In this document: positions 9,405-18,750 of the stretch, piece by piece
How positions within the stretch are numbered: the first letter of the stretch is position 1
How the letters are laid out: the number at the start of each line of letters is the position of its first letter
Origin: Bryobacterales bacterium
Lineage (GTDB): Bacteria; Acidobacteriota; Terriglobia; Bryobacterales; Bryobacteraceae
Assembly: GCA_020854055.1 (NCBI GenBank)
Contig: JADZGD010000064.1
Location: 1 to 64,000 of the forward strand
DNA length: 64,000 nucleotides
Reading direction: 5' to 3'
Translations under genes and position numbers: made by a program
The notes under the pieces: generated by a model
The model's input: the letters and a program-made list of their open reading frames with translations, nothing else
The model's database searches: none
Told to the model about the DNA's origin: nothing

Positions 9405-10574
9405 TCATCTGCATTGTATGTCACGGACCGGGCTGTGAGAATCCGGTTGTAGAGTGTAGATTCTGCCGCGCCAGAGGATTCGCCGGCTTCCGGCTGACGC
9501 CACCAGGGCATAGAGCCAGAGCCAGGTGGCCAGCGGAGTCCACCAGGTGTGAACCCACCCGTATCGCCGCCACCAGTCGCTGCTCTCATCGAGGGCCAGG
9601 GCCGCCAACCGCCCCCGGTTTCTTCCCTTCCACATCCCGGCAGCCATTTGCGCTCCCAGTGCCGCCAGCGCGGGATGGTAACCTGCTACGGCACTGGCGG
9701 CACAGGCCGCCATCGAAGCGCAGTACAGAATATGGGCCGCCAGTGCGATCGCCCACATCCCCGGCCGGTGTACGCGAGTGAGGATCAATTGCCGGCGCAC
9801 CCATTCGAGCAAGGCCCTTCCGGTAATGGCGCTTCGATCGGCGCTCAACGCTCCCGGGGCGAATGCGATCTTCTTTTGGGCGGCGTGGATGGCGGCTGTC
9901 AGCACATAGTCGTCGCTCACCGCGTCCCGCCAGTGAGCGGCGATGTTCAGGTGTTCGAAATCGCGCTTCCGCACGGCCATGGATCCTCCCCAGGCAAACG
10001 CCGCGCCGCCGGGCCGGAACATACCGAGGGCAGCCGAATCCCAGACGCTTCTCAGCAGCGCCCAGAAACCGCCCTGTGGCGGAAGGTGCCAGCGGTATCC
10101 GGTGGACGCGGCGGCGTCCGGCGTGGCAAGCGCCGATACCAGCGACCGTAGCCAGCCCCGGTTGACGGCGATATCGGAATCGGCAAAGGCGTAGACCTCC
10201 GTTGCCGGCCGGGCGCGCTGGATCGCCGCCAGCAGGTTGTGAACCTTCTCGCCGGTGCCATCCGGGCAAGGTCCCGCTACGACAATCCGCGCTCGCGGCG
10301 GAGCCACGCCCTCGGGCAGATCCCCGGGCTCCCTAGTGGCCACAATCAGCTCGAAATCCGGGTAATCAAGCGCGGCCAGCGCGGCCAGGTTCGCGGCCAA
10401 TCCGTCTTCCGGACCCTTCACCGGAACAATCACCGTGGCCGGGGGCCAATGCCATTCCGCCTGTTCCGCCGTGGCGAGCGTCCGGCGGGCCCAGGCCAGT
10501 TTCCGGCGCTCGCCGCGCAAAGAGGCCGCCGCCAGCACAAGCGTTGGCGCCACCAGCGCCCAGAACCAGACCAT
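9405..10574 (-). CDS. glycosyltransferase family 2, ceramide glucosyltransferase-like
   Basis: About 389 residues: one N-terminal membrane helix, a GT-A domain (ATVIVPVKGPEDGLAANL) with the metal-binding FADSDIAV, a second acidic motif VSDDYVL, the acceptor-region RRQLILTRVHRP, and C-terminal hydrophobic helices. This order matches the ceramide-glucosyltransferase/HpnI-type GT21-like family, which transfers sugars to lipid acceptors at the membrane. A GGAGGTGA lies about 12 bases before the ATG. The gene diverges from the CHASE2 kinase. The lipid acceptor is unknown. Confidence 0.82.
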   Translation of the reverse strand: MVWFWALVAPTLVLAAASLRGERRKLAWARRTLATAEQAEWHWPPATVIVPVKGPEDGLAANLAALAALDYPDFELIVATREPGDLPEGVAPPRARIVVAGPCPDGTGEKVHNLLAAIQRARPATEVYAFADSDIAVNRGWLRSLVSALATPDAAASTGYRWHLPPQGGFWALLRSVWDSAALGMFRPGGAAFAWGGSMAVRKRDFEHLNIAAHWRDAVSDDYVLTAAIHAAQKKIAFAPGALSADRSAITGRALLEWVRRQLILTRVHRPGMWAIALAAHILYCASMAACAASAVAGYHPALAALGAQMAAGMWKGRNRGRLAALALDESSDWWRRYGWVHTWWTPLATWLWLYALVASAGSRRILWRGRIYTLQPDSHSPVRDIQCR

Positions 10575-10683
10575 TTTTTCATTCTGTCACCTCCGGTTCC
10601 GCCGCTTGACTCTTCATGCCGGTAAAATATGGGAGAAATGTGCCACTTTTGCCGCCCGTCGAGCAAGCTGGCGGAGCCTTGAA

Positions 10684-12543
10684 ATGAAACCGGTGGGCCG
10701 GCCTCGATTCCGCGGCGTGAGCTACGTCCTGTTGCTGGCCGCCTGCCTGGTGGCGGCTGTCGTAACCGGCTGGACCGCTCTCGGCGCACAGATCGACAAC
10801 AACGCCTACGACTTCCTGTTCCGGCTCAATCCGCCCGAACCCTGGCCGCTGAATTCGGTGGTGCTGGCGGCCGATGAGGCCTCGCTCCAGAAGTTCGGCA
10901 GCATGCGACGCATCCGGACTATACTGGCCTCCGTTCTCGAACGTCTCTCCCAGGCGCGGCCGAAGGTGGTGGCAATCGACGTCATTCTGGCCGATGCTGG
11001 TGACGAGGCCGAGGACGCCCGGCTCGAAACCGCCTTCCGCAACACCCGGAATCTGGTATTGCCCTGTGCGCGCACCCGCGCCACATGGGAATTGCCTCTC
11101 CCCCGCTTCAGCCGCTGGGCCTCGGCCGTGGGACACGTCCATACCAACAAGGACCCGCTCGACGGCGTCAGCCGCAGCCTGCCGGTCGAAGAGATCGCCT
11201 TCGGCGACCGCCGCTGGGCGCTGTCGCTGGAAGCCTTTCGCCTGGACTCGGGCGGAGGGCCGATTCTCGAATCACCCGGTGATATCCAGGTCGGCGGCGT
11301 GGTAGTGCCGGCGGTGCGGCGGCATGGCGTCCGCAACATGCTGATCCGCTACCTGCCCCCACAGCCGGACGGCGCTTCGCCCATTCCCACCGTGACCTTC
11401 GCCCAGATGCTGGGAGCCAACCCGCCGGTCGAAAAGCTGAGAAACAAGGTGGTCTTTGTGGGAATCATGGCCGAATCGGCCGCCTGGGACCGCCTGATGA
11501 CTCCCTATTCATTCGGCCGCACCATGCCGGGCGTGGAGGCACATGCCCACGCCTTCGAAACGTTCAACTCGGGGCGGTTCCTGCGCCCGGCGCCGGAGAC
11601 CGCCGCCGTGCTCTTTTCCCTGCTGCTGGTGGCGGCGGCTGGAGCGGTGTTCTGGTTGCTCTCGGGCTGGCCGGCCTATCTGGCCGCGGTTGGGGTGCTG
11701 CTGGTGGCGCACCTCACCCCCTACCTGCTGTTTCGCCGCGGTATCGTGTTTCCGTACATGGGAGCCCTCGCGGCGGCCTGGCTTGCGTCGGTGGCCGCAG
11801 CCACCTACCAGCATTTCGTTGTCCGCCGGAATCTTCTGCGCAGCGAGACCGAGCGCGGCCGTTACCGCCAGGCCATCCACTTTGTCACCCACGAAATGCG
11901 TACCCCGCTCACCGCCATTCAAGGTTCCAGCGAATTGATGAGCCGCTACAACCTGAACGACGAAAAACGAAAGCAGATGGCCGGCATGATCAACTCCGAA
12001 TCCAAACGCCTGGCCCGCATGATTCAGACTTTCCTCGATGTCGAGCGCCTGGGGGAGGGGCAACTGGAATTGCGCCGGGAGGAGTACTCTCTCGGCGACT
12101 GTCTCTCCACCTGCATCGAACGCGCCCGCGTGATCGCCGAACGCAAACAGATCGAAATCGTGATGGAAGCGAGTGAACCCTGCCATCTCCACGGCGATCG
12201 TGAGTTAATGGAATACGCCTTCTACAACCTGCTCACCAACGCCGTTAAATACAGCCCGCCGGAAACCAGCGTCCGGGTTGCCGTCCGCGCCGCCGCCGGC
12301 GATGTTCGCGTCTCGGTGGCCGATCAGGGCATCGGCATGGAAGGCGCCGAGTTGAAGAACATCTTCCTGAAGTTCTACCGGACCCGCAAGGCCGAGGCCT
12401 CCGGCGAGACCGGTACCGGCATCGGACTCTCCATTGTCGAGCAGATTGTGACACGTCACGGCGGGCGCATCGAGGTGACCAGCCAACCCGGCATGGGTTC
12501 CTGTTTCACCGTCAGCCTGCCGTTTTTGCGAACCGCTGTCTGA
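10684..12543 (+). CDS. CHASE2-domain membrane histidine kinase
   Basis: About 619 residues. The ATG at 10684 has GGAG 8 bases upstream and opens directly into a membrane helix (VLLLAACLVAAVVTGWTAL). Then comes a periplasmic CHASE2 sensor (AIDVILAD, then a PTVTFAQML-type segment), three closely spaced membrane helices, and a complete kinase: H-box FVTHEMRTPLTAIQGSSEL, N-box FYNLLTNAVKYSPPE, G1 VADQGIGM, G2 TGTGIGLSIVEQIV. It should autophosphorylate and pass phosphate to the response regulator encoded 83 bases downstream. The CHASE2 ligand is unknown. Confidence 0.92.
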   Translation: MKPVGRPRFRGVSYVLLLAACLVAAVVTGWTALGAQIDNNAYDFLFRLNPPEPWPLNSVVLAADEASLQKFGSMRRIRTILASVLERLSQARPKVVAIDVILADAGDEAEDARLETAFRNTRNLVLPCARTRATWELPLPRFSRWASAVGHVHTNKDPLDGVSRSLPVEEIAFGDRRWALSLEAFRLDSGGGPILESPGDIQVGGVVVPAVRRHGVRNMLIRYLPPQPDGASPIPTVTFAQMLGANPPVEKLRNKVVFVGIMAESAAWDRLMTPYSFGRTMPGVEAHAHAFETFNSGRFLRPAPETAAVLFSLLLVAAAGAVFWLLSGWPAYLAAVGVLLVAHLTPYLLFRRGIVFPYMGALAAAWLASVAAATYQHFVVRRNLLRSETERGRYRQAIHFVTHEMRTPLTAIQGSSELMSRYNLNDEKRKQMAGMINSESKRLARMIQTFLDVERLGEGQLELRREEYSLGDCLSTCIERARVIAERKQIEIVMEASEPCHLHGDRELMEYAFYNLLTNAVKYSPPETSVRVAVRAAAGDVRVSVADQGIGMEGAELKNIFLKFYRTRKAEASGETGTGIGLSIVEQIVTRHGGRIEVTSQPGMGSCFTVSLPFLRTAV

Positions 12544-12626
12544 ATTGAGGGTGATTGTCATTTCCACAGTCCTGCTAACCTGTGGAGTGAGGCCGTAACC
12601 GGCCCCGAGGAGAGGTCTCAAATAGC

Positions 12627-13943
12627 TTGCCGCGCCTGTTGGTAGTTGAGGATGATTCTTCGGTTCGAACAACGATCGTGACGTTTCTCGAATTGGAAGG
12701 TTTTTCGGTGGATGCCGTCGCCTCCACCCGTGAAGCCATGGCGCGGCTGGCCGCGGATTCTTATCCAATCGTCATCTCGGATATTTACGTGGATGAGCGG
12801 ACCGGCCTCGATGTGCTTGAAGCCGCCCGTTCGGCCAATCCCGGTTGCGCGGTGATTCTCATGACCGCCCGCGGCACCATGGAAACCGTGATGGCCGCCA
12901 CCCGCGGCGGCGCCTTCGATTACATCGCCAAGCCGTTCGACTTCGACCGGATGCTGGAGGTCATCCACCGCGCCGAGACTTCGCTGGCTGCTGCCGAGGG
13001 GGATGAATCGGAGATTGACGACCTGCCGGAAACCGAGATGATCGGAAGTTCGGCCGGGATGGTGGACATATACAAAGTGGTATCGCGCGTGGCGCCCACC
13101 GACGCCAGCGTGCTGATCGAGGGGGAGACCGGCACCGGCAAAGAGTTAGTGGCGCGGATGATCCACCGCAACAGCCTTCGCGCCGACGGGCCGTTTGTCC
13201 CGGTCGATTGCGGATCGATTGCACCCTCGCTGCTCGAAAGCGAACTGTTCGGCGCAATGAAGGGAGCCTACACCGGGTCGGACCGCGACCGCGTCGGCGT
13301 GTTTGAAGCCGCAAACCGCGGAACGGTGTTCCTCGATGAGATCGGCGACATCGAATTGCAGTTCCAGTTGAAGTTGTTGCGCTTCCTCCAGGAAAAAGAG
13401 ATCCGGCCGCTCGGCGCGTCGCGCTCCCGGCCGGTGGATGTGCGCGTGGTTGCCGCCACCAACCGCGACGTTCAGAAGATGGTGGAGCAGGGCAAGTTCC
13501 GCGAGGATCTGTGGTTCCGCCTGAACGTGGTTCGCATCACGCTGCCGCCGCTGTGCGAACGGCGCGGCGATGTGGCACTGCTGGCGCACTTCTTCCTGCG
13601 CAAATACAATCAGCGTTACGGCCAGAACGCGCGGTTGATGGAATCGGCCCTGCGCTCCATGGAAGAGTACAGTTGGCCGGGAAACGTTCGCCAGCTCCAG
13701 CACATGATGGAGCGGTTAGCCATCCTGGCTCCCGGCGGACGGATCGACGATGACGCGGTGAAGGACGCCATCCAGTCCATGGAACCGCGCGAGACAGCCG
13801 GCGAGACCCTGGCCGACACCGAAGCCGAGCAGATAAGGCGCGTTCTCGCCGCAACCAGCGGTAACAAGAGCCGCGCCGCCAAGATTCTGGGGATCGAGCG
13901 AAAGACGCTCTACCGGAAGCTGGAACGGATGGGTCTCAGCTAG
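12627..13943 (+). CDS. NtrC-type sigma-54-dependent response regulator
   Basis: A three-domain regulator. The receiver domain has the acid pocket VVEDD, phospho-acceptor Asp52 (VISDIYVDE) and the conserved Lys in IAKPFDF. The AAA+ domain has Walker A GETGTGKE near residue 165 and Walker B FLDEIGD. The C-terminal Fis-type helix-turn-helix ends [20 protein letters not shown]. The loop that contacts sigma-54, normally GAFTGA, reads GAYTGS at about residues 213-218. The start is TTG with GAGGAGAGG upstream. It is the likely partner of the CHASE2 kinase just before it. Target genes are not shown; the small membrane-protein gene downstream is a candidate. Confidence 0.92.
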   Translation: MPRLLVVEDDSSVRTTIVTFLELEGFSVDAVASTREAMARLAADSYPIVISDIYVDERTGLDVLEAARSANPGCAVILMTARGTMETVMAATRGGAFDYIAKPFDFDRMLEVIHRAETSLAAAEGDESEIDDLPETEMIGSSAGMVDIYKVVSRVAPTDASVLIEGETGTGKELVARMIHRNSLRADGPFVPVDCGSIAPSLLESELFGAMKGAYTGSDRDRVGVFEAANRGTVFLDEIGDIELQFQLKLLRFLQEKEIRPLGASRSRPVDVRVVAATNRDVQKMVEQGKFREDLWFRLNVVRITLPPLCERRGDVALLAHFFLRKYNQRYGQNARLMESALRSMEEYSWPGNVRQLQHMMERLAILAPGGRIDDDAVKDAIQSMEPRETAGETLADTEAEQIRRVLAATSGNKSRAAKILGIERKTLYRKLERMGLS

Positions 13944-13958
13944 CCGATTCAGTCGCTT

Positions 13959-13980
13959 AATGCTCCTGAATGGAAGCATT
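13959..13980. terminator. hairpin downstream of the response regulator
   Basis: AATGCTCC pairs with GGAAGCATT across a 5-base loop with one bulged A. It starts 15 bases after the stop codon. There is no U-run after it, so termination, if any, would not be classical. Confidence 0.35.
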
Positions 13981-14196
13981 TAGAAGCGAATCGAAAACTT
14001 TTCTATTTCAGACAGATTGATCACTTTTCGCTGGTATTCTGCCCGGTTCGGCTCTACAATGAATCTGCCCGGTATTAGGGTTTATAACGGCGGTTCTTTC
14101 ATAAGGGTAGCTCGCGGACTGGTGGAATGAGACGCTTCGCGGGTTCGTGGCGGCTTCATACGGTACTTCCAAGGTAAGCAAAGGAGGTTAGTACCC

Positions 14197-14343
14197 ATGT
14201 TTGAGAGCCTCGATGAAACGATGAAGAAGGACAACGAGTCCGCTAACTCGTTGCAACAGCGAATCCTGCTCTACGCGGGAATCCTGATCCTCTCCGTATT
14301 GGTTTTCGCCGGACTGGTTTTCAGTGTCCGGATGCTCGAATAG
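14197..14343 (+). CDS. 48-residue single-span membrane protein
   Basis: A small gene with a near-perfect Shine-Dalgarno sequence (AAAGGAGGT at 14180-14188) 8 bases before ATG. The product has a charged 22-residue N-terminus (MFESLDETMKKDNES, then NSLQQR) and one hydrophobic helix ILLYAGILILSVLVFAGLVF ending in SVRMLE. It should be a cytosol-in, single-pass inner-membrane peptide. It follows the sigma-54 regulator by about 250 bases of non-coding sequence. No family is recognised; coding potential rests on the ribosome site and the clean helix. Confidence 0.75.
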   Translation: MFESLDETMKKDNESANSLQQRILLYAGILILSVLVFAGLVFSVRMLE

Positions 14344-14395
14344 CCGCACGGCGCCGGAAGGGCGCCGTTACCCGGCCGCTGCCAACTACTAAGAC

Positions 14396-14893
14396 TCAAT
14401 CCGTGGCCGCTTCGGGGACCGCGGGTCCCAGCTTGCGCATCAGCGACTTTACGAGTTGCGGGTAATCCGCGCGCACGGAGTTGTACGTTCTCAGGATTTC
14501 CGTAGTTTCCTTATTCCTGTATAACCTGGACTTGCCTAGCCGGCGGGCGACAACGTGGATCCCTGCGCGCAGGGAGGGGAAGCCTTGCCGGCAACTGTCC
14601 CAACCGAAAAGATTGTTCTTGTGGGCGTTCTTCCCCCCACCCGACTCCACCACCGCGATGCTTGGCAGCAGGCGCCAATCGAGACGGTTCGTGTCAGCGG
14701 CGAGGATGAAGTCTGCCGCAAGGTCCTGAGCGGGACATTCGCGGCGGCGAAAGAATTGCTCAAGCAGATGGAGCCGAGGATCGGGCTTCGATCCGGCTTC
14801 AGCCACGGGAATCAAACGGACATGCGAATCGGTGAGTGAGGGCGCTGCCAGTAGACCTGCGAAAACAAGTATCCTCTTGGTCACTGTTCTCAA
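14396..14893 (-). CDS. exported lysozyme-like/glucosaminidase-domain protein
   Basis: About 165 residues with a signal peptide (RILVFAGLLAAPSL). The TTG at 14893 is supported by AAGGAG 7 bases upstream; a GTG at 14884 is a second choice. The domain has a muramidase-like core: DWRLLPSIAVVESGGG, with Glu in the catalytic position, then NNLFGWDSC and ILRTYN. This matches the lytic-transglycosylase/glucosaminidase fold that cuts peptidoglycan glycan strands in the periplasm. It lies apart from other wall genes except uppP further right. Confidence 0.75.
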   Translation of the reverse strand: MRTVTKRILVFAGLLAAPSLTDSHVRLIPVAEAGSKPDPRLHLLEQFFRRRECPAQDLAADFILAADTNRLDWRLLPSIAVVESGGGKNAHKNNLFGWDSCRQGFPSLRAGIHVVARRLGKSRLYRNKETTEILRTYNSVRADYPQLVKSLMRKLGPAVPEAATD

Positions 14894-15414
14894 TCAAAAC
14901 TCCTTACTTTGCAATTGCTTATATTTGACGATCCCGCGATGCGAAAACAGTTGCTCCGGCGGTTCCGGTGTGCTGCGTTGGGAATCGCAAATTTTTATCC
15001 GGGCGGACGGCCCGGGCCAATACGCGTCCTTGGGATACGCGACCGGCTTTCACCAGTTATCCGGCGGCTTCGTGCGCCACCAGCGGCGGAACCGGAATAC
15101 TGTGGCCGGACGTTGCTGTACAGCCGGTGTCATGTACCTCGACTCCGGCCGGAACGTCAGTGCTGAATCACTCCAGGGCTGGCAAATTCAACCGCATAGG
15201 TGACATCATAGCACACACAACGGGCGCATCCAACAGCCGGAAGGCTTTGGCGGGAAAACAGTTATTCAATTAACAATGAAGTAAATGTCGCGTTTTACGA
15301 GTCGTGAATAGAGCAGGGTATAAAAATGCCGTTCCAGATAGCCTTGTCCTGAACCCGGCCGTCGCCCGGAACCAGCCGCTCCCGGCTGATGCGCTACCAT
15401 GGTTGTTCCCCGCT
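14894..15414. other. non-coding interval before uppP
   Basis: About 520 bases between divergent genes. Several short frames are open but none has a ribosome site or recognisable domain. The right end is A/T-rich with a TATAAA at 15319-15324 that could serve as a -10 element for uppP, but no matching -35 was seen. Confidence 0.4.
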
Positions 15415-16245
15415 ATGCCAATTTATCAGGTGGTGATCCTTGGCCTGGTTCAGGGCCTGACCGAGTTTCTTCCGATCAGCAGCTCGGCGCATCTGGCGCT
15501 GGCTCCCTGGCTTTTCGGATGGAAGGATCCCGGCCTGAGCTTTGACATCGCGCTTCACTTCGGAACGCTGATTTCCGTGCTGCTCTATTTTTATAAGGAC
15601 TGGATTCAAATTGCCGCCGCCGGCGTTGGAATCCGCTGGGGTTCGGATCCGGAGCTGCAAAAAACCCCGAAACTGTTGTGGATGCTGGCAGTGGGTTCCC
15701 TGCCGATCGGCTTTTTCGGGTTCTTGTTCGAGAAGCACGCTGAGACTACGCTCCGCAATCCCTATATCATCGGCAGCATGCTGATTCTGGTAGGTGTGGT
15801 GATGTGGATCGGTGAGTCGATCGGCGCGCGGCGCAAGCAAGTGGGGCAGATCTCGTGGCTGGACTCACTCGTGATCGGCGCCGCCCAGGCGCTGGCGATC
15901 GTTCCGGGCACGTCCCGCAGCGGGGTTACCATTACCGCCGGACTATTTCGCAACATCGACCGTGCCGCCGCGGCCCGGTTTTCGTTTCTCCTCTCCACGC
16001 CGGCCATTGCTGCCGCAGCCGCCAAAGCGTTCCATGGCCTGATCAAGCACGGTGGCATCGCCCCGGATATGCGCGTGGCATTCGTGGTGGGAATGCTGGT
16101 CAGCGGCATCTCCGGATGTCTGGTAATCGCATTTTTCCTGCGTTTCCTGCGCAGCCATAGCCTGAAGTTCTTCGTTCACTACCGGCTGGTTTTTGGCATA
16201 ATAGTAATCGCTCTGGCTGCGTTTTTCCGCGCTCAAGCGGGATGA
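15415..16245 (+). CDS. uppP: undecaprenyl-diphosphate phosphatase
   Basis: An integral membrane enzyme of about 276 residues that recycles undecaprenyl pyrophosphate for peptidoglycan and surface-glycan synthesis and gives bacitracin resistance. Both signature motifs are present: GLVQGLTEFLPISSSAHL near the start and VPGTSRSGVTITAGLF near residue 165, with about seven hydrophobic helices. The ATG at 15415 fits the family start; an in-frame GTG at 15304 would add an unlikely tail. Its stop overlaps the ftsK start by 4 bases (ATGA), so the two wall/division genes are coupled. Confidence 0.95.
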   Translation: MPIYQVVILGLVQGLTEFLPISSSAHLALAPWLFGWKDPGLSFDIALHFGTLISVLLYFYKDWIQIAAAGVGIRWGSDPELQKTPKLLWMLAVGSLPIGFFGFLFEKHAETTLRNPYIIGSMLILVGVVMWIGESIGARRKQVGQISWLDSLVIGAAQALAIVPGTSRSGVTITAGLFRNIDRAAAARFSFLLSTPAIAAAAAKAFHGLIKHGGIAPDMRVAFVVGMLVSGISGCLVIAFFLRFLRSHSLKFFVHYRLVFGIIVIALAAFFRAQAG

Positions 16246-18692
16246 AGCTATTAGGACCGACACGCCATACACGGCTGAACGAAGCGCTGGCGGTAGTGTG
16301 TCTGCTGTTCAGCATTGCCTTAGCGCTCAGCCTCGTCTCTTATCACCAGCAGGATGCCTCCTGGGATACCGCCGCCGGTAACGCGCGCCCTCTCAACCTT
16401 ATCGGCCCGTTCGGCGCCTACTTCTCCAACTGGTTTCTGCAGTGGTTCGGCCTGGGCGCTTTCGCCTTTCCCATCCTGCTGATCGCGCTGGCCTGGAAGT
16501 GGCTTCGTTCTCAGCCGGTGGAGGCGCCGCTGGTCCGCGTGTTTGGCTCCATCCTGCTGCTGGCTGGAACCTGCGCCGCGCTCGCACTTTTGGTGAACTG
16601 GCGGCCGTACGGAGGCGCGATTCCAGCGGGCGGCGTCGGCGGCATCCTGGCCGGCGATTTTCTGGTGGATCGCTTCAACGCCACCGGCGCGCTGCTGGTT
16701 GTGGCTAGCTCGCTGCTGGTTTCGCTCTACCTGATTTCCAGCTTCTCCATGACGAAGCTGGCGTCGTGGTTCAGCGGTCCGCGCACGTGGCTGGAGAGGC
16801 GCCGGGCGCGTTTCGACGCCTGGCTCGAGGCGCGACGCTCGCTCCGGGACCAGCGGCGGCTCGAGCGGGAAGCACTCCGCAATGAGAAGACCTCCCGCCG
16901 CCGCGCCCGCCGGGTAGCCCGCGAGGCCACCGAGGAGTTGCCCGTTTCGATGGCGCGGACCGCGGATGCGCCGATTCCCGGTCCGGTAGGCCCGGATTTC
17001 GTCGACGACGAGCCGCCGTTTGAACCCGACCGGAACGACATTCCGATCCATACGCTGGAGGACGAGGAGCGGGAGCGCCGGGTTCCGGCGCCCGTCCCGG
17101 CGCCGGAACCGCCCATCGCCGTCGCAGCCTCGGCCGAACTGCTTGAAATGCAGGCGCCGGAACGCCGCCACCCGGCTCCCGCCCCGCAATCCGGGCAACC
17201 GCATCAGTGGGAACTGCCATCTACCCAGTTACTCAACGACCCTCCCGCCCGCAGCGGCTACGACGAGGCGGAGTTAAAGGACATCGCCGCCCGCATCAAG
17301 GCCAAGTTCGAGGAGTTCAACGTTTTCGGAAATGTGGTCCAGATCAATCCCGGCCCGGTGGTGACTACCTTCGAATTCAAGCCCGACGCCGGTATCAAGT
17401 ACAGCCGGATTGTCAACTTGAGCGAGGACCTTTGTCTCGGCTTGCAGGCCGAATCGATCCTCATCGAACGAATTCCCGGTAAGCCAACCGTCGGTCTTCA
17501 GGTGCCCAACTCCCGGCGTGAGGTGATCAGCCTGCGGCAGGTGCTGGAGTCGGAGGAGTTCCACAAGTCGGCTTCCAGGCTCACCATGAGCATGGGCAAG
17601 GACATCAGCGGGCGCATCAAGGTAGCCTCTCTCGAGTCGATGCCCCACCTGCTAATCGCCGGATCCACCGGCTCGGGCAAGAGCGTGATGCTCAACGCCA
17701 TGATCATGTCCATCCTCTACAAGGCGACGCCCGATGAGGTGCGCGTGATCATGGTGGACCCCAAGCGCGTGGAGTTGGGGATCTACGAAGGGATACCGCA
17801 TCTGCTGACGCCGGTGATCACCGAACCCAAGAAGGCCACCAACGCCCTGCGCAACGCCGTGGCCGAAATGGAGCGGCGCCTCAAGCTGTTGGCTTCCCAG
17901 GGCGCCCGCAACATTGAGCAGTTCAACAAGAAAATGCGGCAGCTTCAGAGCGGGCCGCGCAATCTATTCCCCGACGCTGGCGGCGCCGAGCCGGAAGACA
18001 TTCGCCCGCTTCCCTACATCCTGATCCTGATCGACGAACTAGCCGACCTGATGATGCTGGAGCGCGCCGCGGTGGAGGAGAGCGTCACCCGGCTGGCGCA
18101 AATGGCCCGCGCCGTCGGCATGCACCTGGTGCTGGCCACGCAACGGCCCAGCGTCGACGTGATCACCGGCCTGATCAAGGCCAACTTCCCGGCGCGTATC
18201 AGCTTCCGCGTGGCGACGCGCGTCGATTCAAGAACCATCCTGGACGTGATGGGGTCCGAACACCTGCTGGGCAAGGGCGACATGCTTTTTCTGCCGCCCG
18301 GTTCTTCCCGGCTGATTCGCGTCCACGGCGCGCTTGTCACCGAGGCCGAAATCAATTGCGTGGTGGATTTCTGGAAGAATCAGGCGCCTCCGGACTACGA
18401 CCAGAGCTTCCTGCTGGCGCCGCCCGATGCTTCGGGCGATTCCGTCGACGAAGATGAAGACTCCAGCGAACAGGACCCTATGTATGAGGAGGCGCTACGG
18501 GTGGTGCTGGAACTGGGTAAAGCCTCCACCTCTACTTTGCAACGCCGCCTCCGGCTCGGCTACGGGCGCGCCGCCCGCATTCTGGACATGATGTACCGCG
18601 AAGGGATCATCGGTCCGCCCGATGGAAGCCGCCCACGCGAAGTGCTGAAGCGTGCCGACTGGCTGCGCGAAATCGACGAGCAGATTCGTTAG
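16242..18692 (+). CDS. ftsK: FtsK/SpoIIIE DNA translocase
   Basis: 816 residues. Four N-terminal membrane helices (residues about 15-165), a short charged linker (about 190-320, Arg/Glu/Pro rich), the alpha/beta motor with Walker A IAGSTGSGKSVM near residue 472 and Walker B ILILIDELADLM, then the C-terminal gamma winged helix (STSTLQRRLRLGYGRAARIL) that reads KOPS-like sequences. It pumps DNA at the division septum to resolve chromosome dimers. The start overlaps the uppP stop by 4 bases. Confidence 0.96.
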   Translation: MKLLGPTRHTRLNEALAVVCLLFSIALALSLVSYHQQDASWDTAAGNARPLNLIGPFGAYFSNWFLQWFGLGAFAFPILLIALAWKWLRSQPVEAPLVRVFGSILLLAGTCAALALLVNWRPYGGAIPAGGVGGILAGDFLVDRFNATGALLVVASSLLVSLYLISSFSMTKLASWFSGPRTWLERRRARFDAWLEARRSLRDQRRLEREALRNEKTSRRRARRVAREATEELPVSMARTADAPIPGPVGPDFVDDEPPFEPDRNDIPIHTLEDEERERRVPAPVPAPEPPIAVAASAELLEMQAPERRHPAPAPQSGQPHQWELPSTQLLNDPPARSGYDEAELKDIAARIKAKFEEFNVFGNVVQINPGPVVTTFEFKPDAGIKYSRIVNLSEDLCLGLQAESILIERIPGKPTVGLQVPNSRREVISLRQVLESEEFHKSASRLTMSMGKDISGRIKVASLESMPHLLIAGSTGSGKSVMLNAMIMSILYKATPDEVRVIMVDPKRVELGIYEGIPHLLTPVITEPKKATNALRNAVAEMERRLKLLASQGARNIEQFNKKMRQLQSGPRNLFPDAGGAEPEDIRPLPYILILIDELADLMMLERAAVEESVTRLAQMARAVGMHLVLATQRPSVDVITGLIKANFPARISFRVATRVDSRTILDVMGSEHLLGKGDMLFLPPGSSRLIRVHGALVTEAEINCVVDFWKNQAPPDYDQSFLLAPPDASGDSVDEDEDSSEQDPMYEEALRVVLELGKASTSTLQRRLRLGYGRAARILDMMYREGIIGPPDGSRPREVLKRADWLREIDEQIR

Positions 18693-18750
18693 CGTCGGCC
18701 GGCCGGCCGGTTGCCGCCTGTCTCCATTTGCGATAAAAGAAAAGCTTGGT

